Origin: an uncultured Mycoplasmatota bacterium
GTDB taxonomy: Bacteria; Bacillota_I; Bacilli_A; RF39; UBA660
Direction: 5' to 3'
Assembly (NCBI GenBank): GCA_900548725.1
Contig: URLV01000020.1
Location: 1-20,392 of the forward strand
Length of the DNA: 20,392 nucleotides
The notes under the pieces are model-generated. The model did not search any database and had not been told where the DNA came from. It saw only the letters and a list, made by a program, of their open reading frames with translations. This document shows, one piece after another, positions 7,427 through 15,668 of this stretch (its first letter is position 1; each line of letters begins with the position of its first letter). Position numbers and translations under genes: made by a program.

Positions 7427-9586
7427 CTATTCCTCAGAATCTTTATTATCTATATGAATTACTCTTTCTTTTATTTCTTGAGTTCTTCCTTTATTCCAGA
7501 AATTTGTACCAATATATCCACAAGTACGTCTCGCAACATTTAATTTATCATGGTCTCTATTACCACAATTAGGACAATACCACTCTAATTTATCATCTAA
7601 AAGTATTTCACCTTCATATCCACATTCTTGACAATAATCACTCTTAGTATTTAATTCAGCATACATAATATTATCATATATAAATTTAATTACTTCCATG
7701 ACTGCATCTAAGTTATTAGTTAGATTAGGAGTTTCTATATAACTTATTGCACCACCTGGAGATAATTTTTGAAATTCACTTTCTAATTTTAATTTAGTAA
7801 ATGCATCTATTTCTTCAAATACAGGAACATGATATGAATTAGTAATATAATTTCTATCAGTTATACCTTTTATTACTCCGAAACGTTCTTTTAAGCATTT
7901 TGCAAATTTATATGTAGTTGATTCAATAGGAGTTCCATAAACACTATAGTCAATTTTTTCTACTTCTTTCCATTCGTTACATTTATCATTCATTTTTTTC
8001 ATTACTTCTATTGCAAAATCATGCCCTTTTCCACCATCAGTATGGCTATGTCCTGTCATATACTTAACACATTCATAAAGTCCAGCGTAACCTAAAGATA
8101 TTGTAGAATAACCATCATGTAATAAATCATGAATGGATTCTCCCTTTTTAAGCCTTGCTAAAGCTCCATGTTGCCAAAGTATTGGAGCAACATCACTAGT
8201 TGCTTTACTTAATCTTTTATGTCTTATTTGTAAAGCTCTATGACACATTTCAAGTCTATCTTCAAATATATTCCAAAAATCTTCTATATTTTTATCACTT
8301 GATAAAGCAACATCTACTAAGTTGATTGTAACAACACCTTGATTAAATCTACCATAATATTTTGGTTTTCCATTTTTATCAACATATGGTGTTAAGAATG
8401 AACGACAACCCATACATGGATAACAATTTCCATTTCCATTTTTATCTATTTTCATTTCTTTCATAACTTTTTCAGAAATATAATCAGGTACCATACGTTT
8501 AGCAGTACATTTACAAGCAAGTTCTGTTAAATAATAATATTTTGAACCTTCTTTAATGTTATCTTCTTCAAGTACGTATAAAAGTTTAGGGAATGCTGGT
8601 GTAATGTACACACCTTTTTCATTTTTCATACCTAATATTCTTTGATTTAAAACCTCTTCTATTATCATAGCAAGTTCTTCTTTATATTCTTCAGTTTCCC
8701 CTAAATACATACAAACACTTAAAAATGGTGCTTGTCCGTTAGTTGTAGTCATTGAATTTATTTGATATTGGAATGTTTGTACACCATCAGTAATTTCTTT
8801 TTTCAAATCTTCCTTAGCATATTTTTCACAATCAGCTTTACTAAATTTACGTTTTTTATATTTATCTAAATATTTATTATAACTATCTCTTACAAATGGT
8901 GCTAAGTGTGTTAAAGTTATTGTACAACCACCATATTGGCTACTAGAAACCGCAGTAATAAGTTGAGTAGCAATAGTCATAGCTGTTAAAAATCTATGTG
9001 GCTTTTCTATCATTACTCCATTAATATTAGTACCATTTTGTAACATATCCTCTAAATTAATTAAATCACAATTATGTAACGCATTTTGAGCAAAATAATC
9101 TGCATCATGAAAATGAATAACACCATCATCATGAGCCTGAACTATATCTTCAGGAAGTAAAAATCTTCTTGTAATATCAGTAGAAGTAATACCAGCTAAA
9201 TAATCTCTTTGTGTTGTAACTACTTTAGCATTCTTATTAGAATTTTCAGTATTCCAATATTCATTTTCCCCATCAATCAATTCTTTTATAGCTAAATCTG
9301 TAGTATTACTACGTCTAACTAATTCTCTTGTATATCTATAAGTAATATATTTCTTAGCAAGTTCATATTTACCAATAGACATTAATTTCATTTCAATTAT
9401 ATCCTGTATATCTTCAACTAATATTCTCTTTTTATTTAATCTCTCTATATACTTAATAATATTCTTAATTTGAGTACTAGAAGCTTGATCTTCTTCTTCT
9501 ACTTCAACATTTGCTTTATTAACAGCAATTTCAATCTTTTCTGGACACCAATCAACCATATGTCCATCTCTTTTAATGACTTTCAT
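7427..9586 (-). CDS. nrdD: Anaerobic ribonucleoside-triphosphate reductase
   Basis: A 719-aa class III reductase that converts NTPs to dNTPs using a glycyl radical. An N-terminal ATP-cone (about 1-90, MKVIKRDGHMVDWCPEKIEIAV) gives allosteric control. The catalytic core includes NCYPCMGCRSFLTPY and FNQGVVTINLVDVALS. A C-terminal zinc site uses CQEC and CPNC. The radical loop RRTCGYIG with its glycine (about 686-693) is followed by NFWNKGR. All expected elements are present. It begins the nrdD-nrdG-dut operon, with AGGAGAGGT upstream of the ATG, and is divergent from a Crp/Fnr-type gene across a palindrome that may control it. Confidence 0.97.
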   Translation of the reverse strand: MKVIKRDGHMVDWCPEKIEIAVNKANVEVEEEDQASSTQIKNIIKYIERLNKKRILVEDIQDIIEMKLMSIGKYELAKKYITYRYTRELVRRSNTTDLAIKELIDGENEYWNTENSNKNAKVVTTQRDYLAGITSTDITRRFLLPEDIVQAHDDGVIHFHDADYFAQNALHNCDLINLEDMLQNGTNINGVMIEKPHRFLTAMTIATQLITAVSSSQYGGCTITLTHLAPFVRDSYNKYLDKYKKRKFSKADCEKYAKEDLKKEITDGVQTFQYQINSMTTTNGQAPFLSVCMYLGETEEYKEELAMIIEEVLNQRILGMKNEKGVYITPAFPKLLYVLEEDNIKEGSKYYYLTELACKCTAKRMVPDYISEKVMKEMKIDKNGNGNCYPCMGCRSFLTPYVDKNGKPKYYGRFNQGVVTINLVDVALSSDKNIEDFWNIFEDRLEMCHRALQIRHKRLSKATSDVAPILWQHGALARLKKGESIHDLLHDGYSTISLGYAGLYECVKYMTGHSHTDGGKGHDFAIEVMKKMNDKCNEWKEVEKIDYSVYGTPIESTTYKFAKCLKERFGVIKGITDRNYITNSYHVPVFEEIDAFTKLKLESEFQKLSPGGAISYIETPNLTNNLDAVMEVIKFIYDNIMYAELNTKSDYCQECGYEGEILLDDKLEWYCPNCGNRDHDKLNVARRTCGYIGTNFWNKGRTQEIKERVIHIDNKDSEE

Positions 9587-9641
9587 TTTTTACCTCTCCT
9601 ATCTTCATGACAAAATAATACAATACTTTTAAAAAATATTA

Positions 9642-9659
9642 TTGTTGCAATTGCAACAA
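9642..9659. promoter_or_regulatory. Perfect 18-bp palindrome between nrdD and crp/fnr-type gene
   Basis: TTGTTGCAATTGCAACAA is its own reverse complement over 18 bp and contains G and C in both halves, so it is not an A/T artefact. It has the size and symmetry of Crp/Fnr operators but not the FNR (TTGAT-N4-ATCAA) or CRP (TGTGA-N6-TCACA) sequence. I infer it is bound by the adjacent Crp/Fnr-type protein and coordinates it with the anaerobic reductase operon. The start of the second half (9652-9657) also serves as a -35 candidate of that regulator's gene, which fits autoregulation. Confidence 0.65.
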
Positions 9660-9679
9660 ATATAAAAAAATGTTATTAT
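9652..9679 (+). promoter_or_regulatory. Promoter of the Crp/Fnr-type gene
   Basis: TTGCAA (9652-9657), within the palindrome, is 16 bp upstream of TATTAT (9674-9679), which is preceded by TGT as an extended -10. Transcription would start near 9686. Binding at the palindrome would directly block the -35. Confidence 0.5.
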
Positions 9680-9697
9680 TTAACTAGGTGATGTAAA

Positions 9698-10342
9698 TTG
9701 AATAATTTATTTAATAATATAACTAACGTAAACAAAGAGAAAATATTAAAATCGTTAGAAGGAAACACTTTACATTTTAAAAAAAATAATACTATTCTTT
9801 CTAATATAAAACAAGATAATATTATAGGTATTATATTAGAAGGATACATTCAAATAGTTAAAACAGATTATAATGGTAATAGAACTATAATAGAAGATTT
9901 ATATGACAATGATATATTTTCTTCCAAAATGTCAAACATATCCAATAGTGAATATAGCGTAACAACTAAAGAAGATACAAAACTAATAATTATATATTTT
10001 AACGAGATATTAAATAATGATCTAAATACATCATACTATAATCAATTTTTAAAAAACCTACTTTATATTATGTCAGACAAAATGACTAATATAAATAATA
10101 GAATAGAAATATTATCTAATAAAACTATTAGAAATAAACTATTAGCATACTTTAAATTAATGTCTAAAAAAAACAACTCTAGAATAATATATTTACCCTA
10201 CACTTTTATAGATTTAGCAGATTATTTAGGAGTTGACAGAAGTGCAATGTATAGAGAACTTAAAAATTTAAAAGAAGAAGGTCTTATAACTATTACAAAC
10301 AAAAAAATTATATTAAACTTTTATGAAGAACAATTTATATGA
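9698..10342 (+). CDS. Crp/Fnr-family transcription regulator
   Basis: A 214-aa protein with an N-terminal cyclic-nucleotide-binding-like beta-roll (about 15-110; GIILEGYIQIVKTDYNGNRTIIEDLYDNDIF) and a C-terminal Crp-type winged helix (about 140-205; FIDLADYLGVDRSAMYRELKNL, with the conserved recognition-helix Arg). The protein has no cysteine at all, so it cannot hold the oxygen-sensing Fe-S cluster of FNR and must sense something else or act without an effector. The start is TTG at 9698, decided by AGGTGATG a few bases upstream; the nearer ATG at 9691 is followed at once by a stop. It is divergent from nrdD and 24 bp upstream of the aminopeptidase gene. Confidence 0.88.
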   Translation: MNNLFNNITNVNKEKILKSLEGNTLHFKKNNTILSNIKQDNIIGIILEGYIQIVKTDYNGNRTIIEDLYDNDIFSSKMSNISNSEYSVTTKEDTKLIIIYFNEILNNDLNTSYYNQFLKNLLYIMSDKMTNINNRIEILSNKTIRNKLLAYFKLMSKKNNSRIIYLPYTFIDLADYLGVDRSAMYRELKNLKEEGLITITNKKIILNFYEEQFI

Positions 10343-10366
10343 TAAAATTATAATGGAGATGAAAAT

Positions 10367-11554
10367 ATGAAAGAAAAATATGCAGACTTATTATTAAAAA
10401 GATGTCTAAGTTTAAAGAATACTGATAGTTTATTAATAAATGCACCAATAGATTCTATAGACTTTATTAGAATTCTAACTAAAAAAGCTTACGAGATTGG
10501 TATTAAAGACATATATTTAGACTTAGAAGATGAAGAATTAAAACATAACGAATTAAAATACTTATCTAATGATGAATTAAAGAATAGTAAAAATTTTAAT
10601 AAAAAAATATTTGATATATATGCAAAACGTAATGCAGCATTTTTAATGTTATGTGGCGAAAATCCAGATACTATGAGTGATATAGACAAAGATAAAATAA
10701 ATTTTACTGGAAAATTATTAAGAGAAAGTAAACCAATATTTAAAGAAAAAGAAATAACTTATGAAATACCATGGTGTATTGCATTAATTCCAACTCATAG
10801 TTATGCTAAAAAAATATTTCCGAATGATATAAATGCTTATAATAAATTATGGGATTTAATTTTAAAAATAACATTATGTGATAAAGATAATCCCATAGAA
10901 GAATGGAATAAGAAAATAGAATTAAATAAAAAAAGAGTTGAAACTTTAAATAATTTAAAAATAAAATCATTAACCTATTCTAATAAATTAGGTACTAAAT
11001 TTACTATAGGTTTTTCTGATAATATATGGTGTGGATCTGATACGATTAGTAAAGATGGCCGTAATTTAATAGTTAACATGCCAACAGAAGAAATATTTAC
11101 AACACCAAATAAATATACAGCAAATGGTATTGTTTATGCATCTCGTCCCCTAGTCTATAATGGATCACTAATTAATAATTTTTGGATTGAATTTAAAGAT
11201 GGTAAAGTTATTAATTATGATGCAGAAATAGGTAAAGAAATATTAAAAAGTATAATTAATATAGAAAATGGAGATTATTTAGGAGAAGTAGCATTAGTAG
11301 ATAAAACAAGCCCTATATTTGAATCAAACACAATATTTTATGAAACATTATATGACGAAAACGCAAGTTGTCATTTAGCATTAGGTCAAGGGTTTACAGA
11401 ATGTATAAAAACTGAAAAAGATCTAAAAGATATTGGTTTTAATGATTCATTAACTCATGTAGATTTTATGATAGGTACTGAAGATTTAGATATTATCGCA
11501 GAAACTGAACAAGGTAAAATAAAAATAATGGAAAACGGAAAATTTGTAATTTAA
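10367..11554 (+). CDS. M29 family metallo-aminopeptidase (AmpS/PepS type)
   Basis: A 395-aa cytoplasmic leucyl-type aminopeptidase that trims N-terminal residues from peptides and binds two divalent metals. M29 landmarks are NMPTEEIFTTP (Glu ligand region, about 241-251), LGEVALVDKTSP (about 305-316), the FYETLYDENASCHLALG segment with Glu and His ligands, and THVDFMIGTEDLDI near the C-terminus (His and Asp). Length is normal for the family. GGAGATG precedes the ATG. It follows the Crp/Fnr gene by 24 bp with no terminator between, so the two may be cotranscribed. Confidence 0.94.
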   Translation: MKEKYADLLLKRCLSLKNTDSLLINAPIDSIDFIRILTKKAYEIGIKDIYLDLEDEELKHNELKYLSNDELKNSKNFNKKIFDIYAKRNAAFLMLCGENPDTMSDIDKDKINFTGKLLRESKPIFKEKEITYEIPWCIALIPTHSYAKKIFPNDINAYNKLWDLILKITLCDKDNPIEEWNKKIELNKKRVETLNNLKIKSLTYSNKLGTKFTIGFSDNIWCGSDTISKDGRNLIVNMPTEEIFTTPNKYTANGIVYASRPLVYNGSLINNFWIEFKDGKVINYDAEIGKEILKSIINIENGDYLGEVALVDKTSPIFESNTIFYETLYDENASCHLALGQGFTECIKTEKDLKDIGFNDSLTHVDFMIGTEDLDIIAETEQGKIKIMENGKFVI

Positions 11555-11585
11555 AACTGAGTATTTATTTTTTACTCAGTTTTTT
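11553..11585. terminator. Bidirectional terminator after the aminopeptidase gene
   Basis: An 11-bp perfect stem (AAAACTGAGTA 11553-11563 with TACTCAGTTTT 11573-11583) has a 9-nt loop and flanking A and T runs. It overlaps the aminopeptidase stop and contains the stop codon of the opposing 226-aa gene in its loop, so one hairpin serves both convergent genes. Confidence 0.85.
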
Positions 11586-12245
11586 AATTAAATAATTATA
11601 AGCATCCAACACTTCATCATTTGCCTTTTCTAGCATTTTTTTATTATTAATAGTTTTCCTTAATCTTTTCAATTCTTTATACATATTTTTTCGTAAATCT
11701 TCCCTAGTATATGATTCATTTAAATTAAGCAAGTACCTAGAAATATCTTCTTTACTCATTTCTTTATTAACAATGTTTGTAACATCATTAATAAATTTAA
11801 CATTTTCTTTACTGACAAAATTTTCAAAAATTTCATTTATAGTTTCTAATGTAGATCCATTAAACAACTCATTTGCTCTATATATTAATTTATCTTTAAT
11901 TTCTTCAATAGTATACTTAGTATTAATATTTTCTCCAAGTTGATAAGCTTCATCATATTCAAAATATAATACTCCATCATCTTCAATTAATGATATTGAG
12001 TTATCATAACAACACAAAACACTAGAATTACTATTAGTATCTTTCTTTTCAACATATAGTGAATGTTTTAAAAAGTCTTCTAATAAAATATAATCCTCTT
12101 TTAAGTTCTTAAGATTTATATCTTTTCTAAGTTCTATGTAATCAAAAGTCACTTCATACACAAGTGTTTTATTATTAAATTCATATACAATATAATAACT
12201 AGGCAAATCATTTATAGTTAATTCTTTTTTTAAATAAATATTCAC
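11565..12245 (-). CDS. Unrecognised 226-aa charged, helical protein
   Basis: I do not recognise the family. The N-terminal third (about 1-100) alternates short hydrophobic strands with charged turns (LPSYYIVYEFNNKTLVYEV...), suggesting a small beta domain, and contains a CC pair. The C-terminal half (about 108-226) is predicted helical and rich in Lys/Glu/Asn, with YTIEEIKDKLIYRANELF and YTREDLRKNMYKELKRLR. No signal peptide or membrane segment is seen. The start is GTG at 12245, supported by GGGGGA five bases upstream. It is the last backbone gene before the presumed island, and no clear terminator separates it from the island operon upstream, so read-through is possible. Confidence 0.75.
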   Translation of the reverse strand: MNIYLKKELTINDLPSYYIVYEFNNKTLVYEVTFDYIELRKDINLKNLKEDYILLEDFLKHSLYVEKKDTNSNSSVLCCYDNSISLIEDDGVLYFEYDEAYQLGENINTKYTIEEIKDKLIYRANELFNGSTLETINEIFENFVSKENVKFINDVTNIVNKEMSKEDISRYLLNLNESYTREDLRKNMYKELKRLRKTINNKKMLEKANDEVLDAYNYLIKKLSKK

Positions 12246-12533
12246 AAAAATCCCCCAAATTTCAAGTAATAGAATAACATTTTTTTATATATTTTGCAAG
12301 CATAAATAGAATTAGATTAAAAATATTAAAAAAGTACTTTTTATTCACCATAATATAAAAAAAATTATCATACAATAGAAATCAAGCATTATAAAAACCC
12401 CATCATAATTGACAGAGTTTAATATAAATTCTATTATTTGTTATTTCTTTCATTAATTGCAGCTTGTACCACAGTTTAGTTCGGGACACCTTAATATAAA
12501 TTTTTGTTAGATGACTTCTTTAACATTTAAATA
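12246..12533. other. 288-bp intergenic region at the presumed island end
   Basis: No credible gene lies here. It holds an A/T palindrome (12329-12342), a near-consensus plus-strand promoter (12409-12437), a 12-bp direct repeat TTAATATAAATT at 12419-12430 and 12491-12502, and a markedly G+C-richer patch at about 12455-12492. That patch has an imperfect dyad, TGTACC (12465-12470) facing GGGACA (12483-12488). No convincing intrinsic terminator for the mazG end was found. The patch could be a recombination junction or part of a lost gene. Confidence 0.5.
12409..12437 (+). promoter_or_regulatory. Outward-facing promoter at island edge
   Basis: A consensus TTGACA (12409-12414) is exactly 17 bp upstream of TATTAT (12432-12437). 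Transcription would start near 12444 and run through the G+C-rich patch into the 3' end of the mazG-like gene on its antisense strand. There is no plus-strand gene downstream, so it would make an antisense or non-coding RNA, or be a relic. Confidence 0.45.
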
Positions 12534-12833
12534 TTAATCACTTATTCTTACATTAACCCCATCTATATTTTTATATACTCGTTTTTCATTTTTAGAAACT
12601 TTCTTCTCTATTTCATCTGCCAAGTCAAAACCCAACATTTCAGATAAACCCATTAAGTAAATAGCAATATCTGCTAATTCTTCATTCAAATCATCTTTTT
12701 TCTTCTTCCAAGCATCGTATGCTTCAGCCACTTCTCCATATAGTAAACAAAATTCTTTATTCACATCTGTTGTATTAAATCCTTTGTTTAATTTATTTTG
12801 CCAAATATCTTTTTGAATCTTTTTTAATTCCAT
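12534..12833 (-). CDS. MazG-like nucleotide pyrophosphohydrolase
   Basis: A 99-aa single-domain all-alpha NTP-PPase of the MazG/dUTPase-2 superfamily, hydrolysing (d)NTPs to NMP and PPi. The metal-binding signature ExxE...ExxD is intact: E34, E37 (GEVAEAYDAW), E52 and D55 (EELADIAIYL). The C-terminus NEKRVYKNIDGV fits short MazG-like proteins. The start at 12833 is set by AAGGAGG just upstream. The gene overlaps the end of the kinase-fusion gene by 41 bp, so it belongs to the island operon as its last member. In this setting it probably removes a particular, perhaps non-canonical, nucleotide (inference); the substrate cannot be told from sequence. Confidence 0.85.
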   Translation of the reverse strand: MELKKIQKDIWQNKLNKGFNTTDVNKEFCLLYGEVAEAYDAWKKKKDDLNEELADIAIYLMGLSEMLGFDLADEIEKKVSKNEKRVYKNIDGVNVRISD

Positions 12834-14382
12834 GTTTTTCCTCCTTAAAATCATTGTAATATTCTATTACCCTATTAACATTATACCCTAAAAATTTATT
12901 TAATTCAATCTCACTAAGTGTTTTATTGTTAACAATAGTATATACTGGAATAGTTCGTCCATCAACTAATAAATATCCAAAATTTTTACCTGTTTTTGTA
13001 TATTCAAATATATCTTTTGAATATACATTGTCCATGGTATCATCAGAAACATAATGTCCACCATTTTCATATCTTATTCTGTTTCTATTTTTTCTTATTT
13101 TTAAACTAGAAACTAAATTGACAATAATAGAGTTGCTATTGTTTTCTGAATTATCAATAAAATTTTTTATACTACGAAAATATGCATTTTGAGAAAATTG
13201 TGATTCATATAGTTCATCCCTACCTCTTGAAAACTGAATTATATTGTGTGTTTCTGAATTTACAACCGCCATTTGAATTATATAATCCCATAGAATAGGT
13301 CTTATTATATCGTGTCCTTCTCCCAAATTTGCAGGTTTAGTATAGTGATTTATTGAATTTATATTATCATTATACTCTTCCCATATTTTATTAACATATT
13401 TAAGTTCATTTTTAATTTTTTTAAATTCTTCTATTTTATTTTGATACAGCAAATCATCTAACATAAACGCTTCTAATAGTGGCTCTAAATCATCTATATC
13501 TGAATATATATTATAATACTTTTTAAAATAATCAATAAAAGTTGTTTTTCCAGCACACGAATTACCTATAACAATAATATTATTAGGAAGTAATGTTGGT
13601 TTGGTAGTTTTATCTATACATGGCTCTATAGAAAATAGAGGTCCTATATTTTCTATGGATTTGCTAGCATTATAAATCCCTTGTGAAATAGATTCATTTA
13701 TATCTTGATTAATTATATATTTTGACAAGAAACCACCAATAAATGAATCTCCAGCACCAGTAGTAGATTTAATATTATAGTTGTTAATTACATTATAACT
13801 AATTGTATTCGTTGGTGTTATTGCAAAAACAGGTTTATTTTCATTTGTTACTATTACCAATGGTATATCCTTTACATATTTTTTTATTATATTGTACTCA
13901 TTAATATTACAGAATAAGATTTCTATTTTTGAAGCATACTTTTCTATTATAGGTATAAAATCTACAATACTATGTATCATCACATCTACCGAAAGATGAT
14001 TATAATTTAATAATTCATTCTCCAAAATGTTTTGGACATCTACGCCTTTTCTTAATGATATATGTAAATAGTTGATATCTATTTTTGTTTCTAATTTAAT
14101 TACATCTGTATTATAAAATTGTGATTCACAGGTAGATTTTGATTCATCAATTATAAACTCTGTCATTCTATCAACGATAGTTCCATAAAACTCTATTTGT
14201 TTTTCTTTTAATAGTAAATTTGTATCACTATCTACTTTACTTATTATTGCAATTTTACCATCAAAAGAAGTATTTGAAGAAAAACTTGAATATATACAGC
14301 TTCCTCCTAATGTATTGTAAATCCCATTGTTTACAACGATTTTATCATTGGAAGAATTACCTACATAACATAAATCAATCAT
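12793..14382 (-). CDS. PfkB-family kinase fused to a second P-loop kinase domain
   Basis: A 529-aa two-domain protein. Residues 1-250 are a ribokinase/PfkB fold: the di-glycine GGS (26-28), the NxxE motif N159-E162, and TTGAGD (207-212) with catalytic base D212, followed by SFIGGFLS. This family phosphorylates sugars and nucleosides. Residues about 265-500 form a separate nucleoside/nucleotide-kinase-like P-loop domain: GNSCAGKTT (273-281), SDIDDLE (294-300) as a Walker-B-like element, and an Arg-rich RKNRNRIRYENG stretch. I infer two consecutive phosphorylations of one substrate. The start overlaps the stop of the dNMP-kinase-like gene as ATGA. I do not know a named protein with this architecture. 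Confidence 0.8.
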   Translation of the reverse strand: MIDLCYVGNSSNDKIVVNNGIYNTLGGSCIYSSFSSNTSFDGKIAIISKVDSDTNLLLKEKQIEFYGTIVDRMTEFIIDESKSTCESQFYNTDVIKLETKIDINYLHISLRKGVDVQNILENELLNYNHLSVDVMIHSIVDFIPIIEKYASKIEILFCNINEYNIIKKYVKDIPLVIVTNENKPVFAITPTNTISYNVINNYNIKSTTGAGDSFIGGFLSKYIINQDINESISQGIYNASKSIENIGPLFSIEPCIDKTTKPTLLPNNIIVIGNSCAGKTTFIDYFKKYYNIYSDIDDLEPLLEAFMLDDLLYQNKIEEFKKIKNELKYVNKIWEEYNDNINSINHYTKPANLGEGHDIIRPILWDYIIQMAVVNSETHNIIQFSRGRDELYESQFSQNAYFRSIKNFIDNSENNSNSIIVNLVSSLKIRKNRNRIRYENGGHYVSDDTMDNVYSKDIFEYTKTGKNFGYLLVDGRTIPVYTIVNNKTLSEIELNKFLGYNVNRVIEYYNDFKEEKHGIKKDSKRYLAK

Positions 14383-14876
14383 TTCCTCACCAATTTCTTT
14401 ACTTGACTTCTAACTTGTTCAATATTTGTTTCATGGGTATTTATAGTAATTACATCTATAAATTTAGAAGAATATTTCATAATCTCATCATATTTTTTAT
14501 TTAATTCTTCATAATAATTTGTGATAACTTCATAATCACTTTGTTCATCATTTCTTCTTTTTAACAAAACTTCTTTAGGAGCTGTTAAATAAATAATTTT
14601 AGCTCCGGTATTTTTATATGCAATTAATAGTTTTGTATAATCTTCAATACTCAATTTACATTTATTTCTTATAATCGGTCCATAAACCATTTCACTAATA
14701 AACGATCTGTCAAGTACTAATCCAGTATCATCTGATGATAAAACTTTCATATATTTTGATAATAAGTCCATGTTTTTTGAATCATAATCAAAATGATATT
14801 TTTTCATTCCATAACTTTGTAAATATTCAACTAAAGTTGTTTTACCTACACCATCTATACCTTCTATTATTAACAT
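14379..14876 (-). CDS. Thymidylate/dNMP kinase-like P-loop protein
   Basis: A 165-aa P-loop kinase of the thymidylate/deoxynucleoside kinase group: Walker A GIDGVGKTT (6-14), LDRSFISEMVYGP (the DR base-binding motif), YLTAPKEVLLKRRND with the Arg-rich lid (about 97-111), and helical C-terminus. It is shorter than housekeeping Tmk (about 205-215 aa), and similar short versions occur in phages and accessory clusters. AAGGGGGA precedes the ATG. It is the fifth gene of the operon, 19 bp after the HhH-GPD gene and overlapping the kinase fusion by 4 bp. Its substrate is probably a (modified) nucleoside monophosphate or nucleoside, judged from family and context. Confidence 0.82.
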   Translation of the reverse strand: MLIIEGIDGVGKTTLVEYLQSYGMKKYHFDYDSKNMDLLSKYMKVLSSDDTGLVLDRSFISEMVYGPIIRNKCKLSIEDYTKLLIAYKNTGAKIIYLTAPKEVLLKRRNDEQSDYEVITNYYEELNKKYDEIMKYSSKFIDVITINTHETNIEQVRSQVKKLVRK

Positions 14877-14895
14877 TAGAATTCCCCCTTAACTA

Positions 14896-15657
14896 TTATT
14901 TCCTACATTTACATTTTACTTCAACGTGATCTCTTAATGGACAATTTTCAGGATTATGTTTATTGCAAAAATAACGTTTATAATAAATAAGAACTAAATG
15001 ACAAAACCATGTAGCATTATCATAATTTTCTACTTTAAGTTCTTCATATCCATTTTGTTTTATTATTTCTTCCATATTATTATCTTTTACTATTGTTTCT
15101 AATTCTTTCCTTAAAATATCGTGCCCTAATGCATTTTTATATTGTTCAAATCCTAAACAAGGCAATTCTACATCCTTCATGCCACTATCAACTGGCATTA
15201 TACCTGAATAATATCCTCTTATGTATAAAACACAACATTGTGCTACTTTGTAAGATGCACCACTAACATTATCAGCAATTAGTTTAATCAATTCATCATT
15301 AGATAATGTTTTTATTTCATTATCATATTTTTCTATAAAATCAATCATTGATGACAAATATTTATATCTTGTATTTGATAACCCTAATCCTTTGATTATA
15401 TTAATTATTTCATCTTCCGTCATATTTTTGATTTCATCATAAGTGTAACCATTTAAATCATTTATTACTTTTCTATAACTATCTATCATATTATAAGAAA
15501 TTCTAGTAGAAAGACCCGCAATCAATAATCTTTTTCTATAGTCCTCTACTTCTAGAGGCCACCATAAGTTATTATTGTGATTCTTTTTTACTGCATTTCT
15601 TACTTCTTCCTGATTACTACATATATCAATAATCTTTTTAAATTCTTCTCTCGTCAT
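14896..15657 (-). CDS. HhH-GPD (endonuclease III fold) glycosylase-like protein
   Basis: A 253-aa protein. The helix-hairpin-helix/GPD core runs from about 33 to 200, with LLIAGLSTRIS...IDSYRKVI, the hairpin IIKGLGLSNTRYKYL, and VSGASYKVAQCC with K137 at the Nth catalytic lysine position. VDSGMKD places D157 at the catalytic Asp. A C-terminal cysteine set (C231, C239, C249, C251) may hold an Fe-S cluster, but the spacing differs from the Nth CX6CX2CX5C. Both catalytic residues suggest a working glycosylase/lyase on DNA or on a base-sugar bond. The start is supported by AAAGGAGGT. Presence in a nucleotide-enzyme operon, not with repair genes, points to a special substrate. Weak overall similarity makes exact activity unsure. 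Confidence 0.72.
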   Translation of the reverse strand: MTREEFKKIIDICSNQEEVRNAVKKNHNNNLWWPLEVEDYRKRLLIAGLSTRISYNMIDSYRKVINDLNGYTYDEIKNMTEDEIINIIKGLGLSNTRYKYLSSMIDFIEKYDNEIKTLSNDELIKLIADNVSGASYKVAQCCVLYIRGYYSGIMPVDSGMKDVELPCLGFEQYKNALGHDILRKELETIVKDNNMEEIIKQNGYEELKVENYDNATWFCHLVLIYYKRYFCNKHNPENCPLRDHVEVKCKCRK

Positions 15658-15668
15658 ACTTACCTCCT

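Noticed and set aside
9590..9660. NrdR box upstream of nrdD
   Set aside because: The usual ACACTATATATTGTGT-like pairs were not seen; the only strong symmetric element is the TTGTTGCAA palindrome.
12465..12490. tRNA or tmRNA 3'-end fragment (GTTCGGGAC resembles a T-loop)
   Set aside because: The T-loop would need GTTCGA followed by a complementary arm and an acceptor stem; neither the arm pairing nor a CCA-type end is present.
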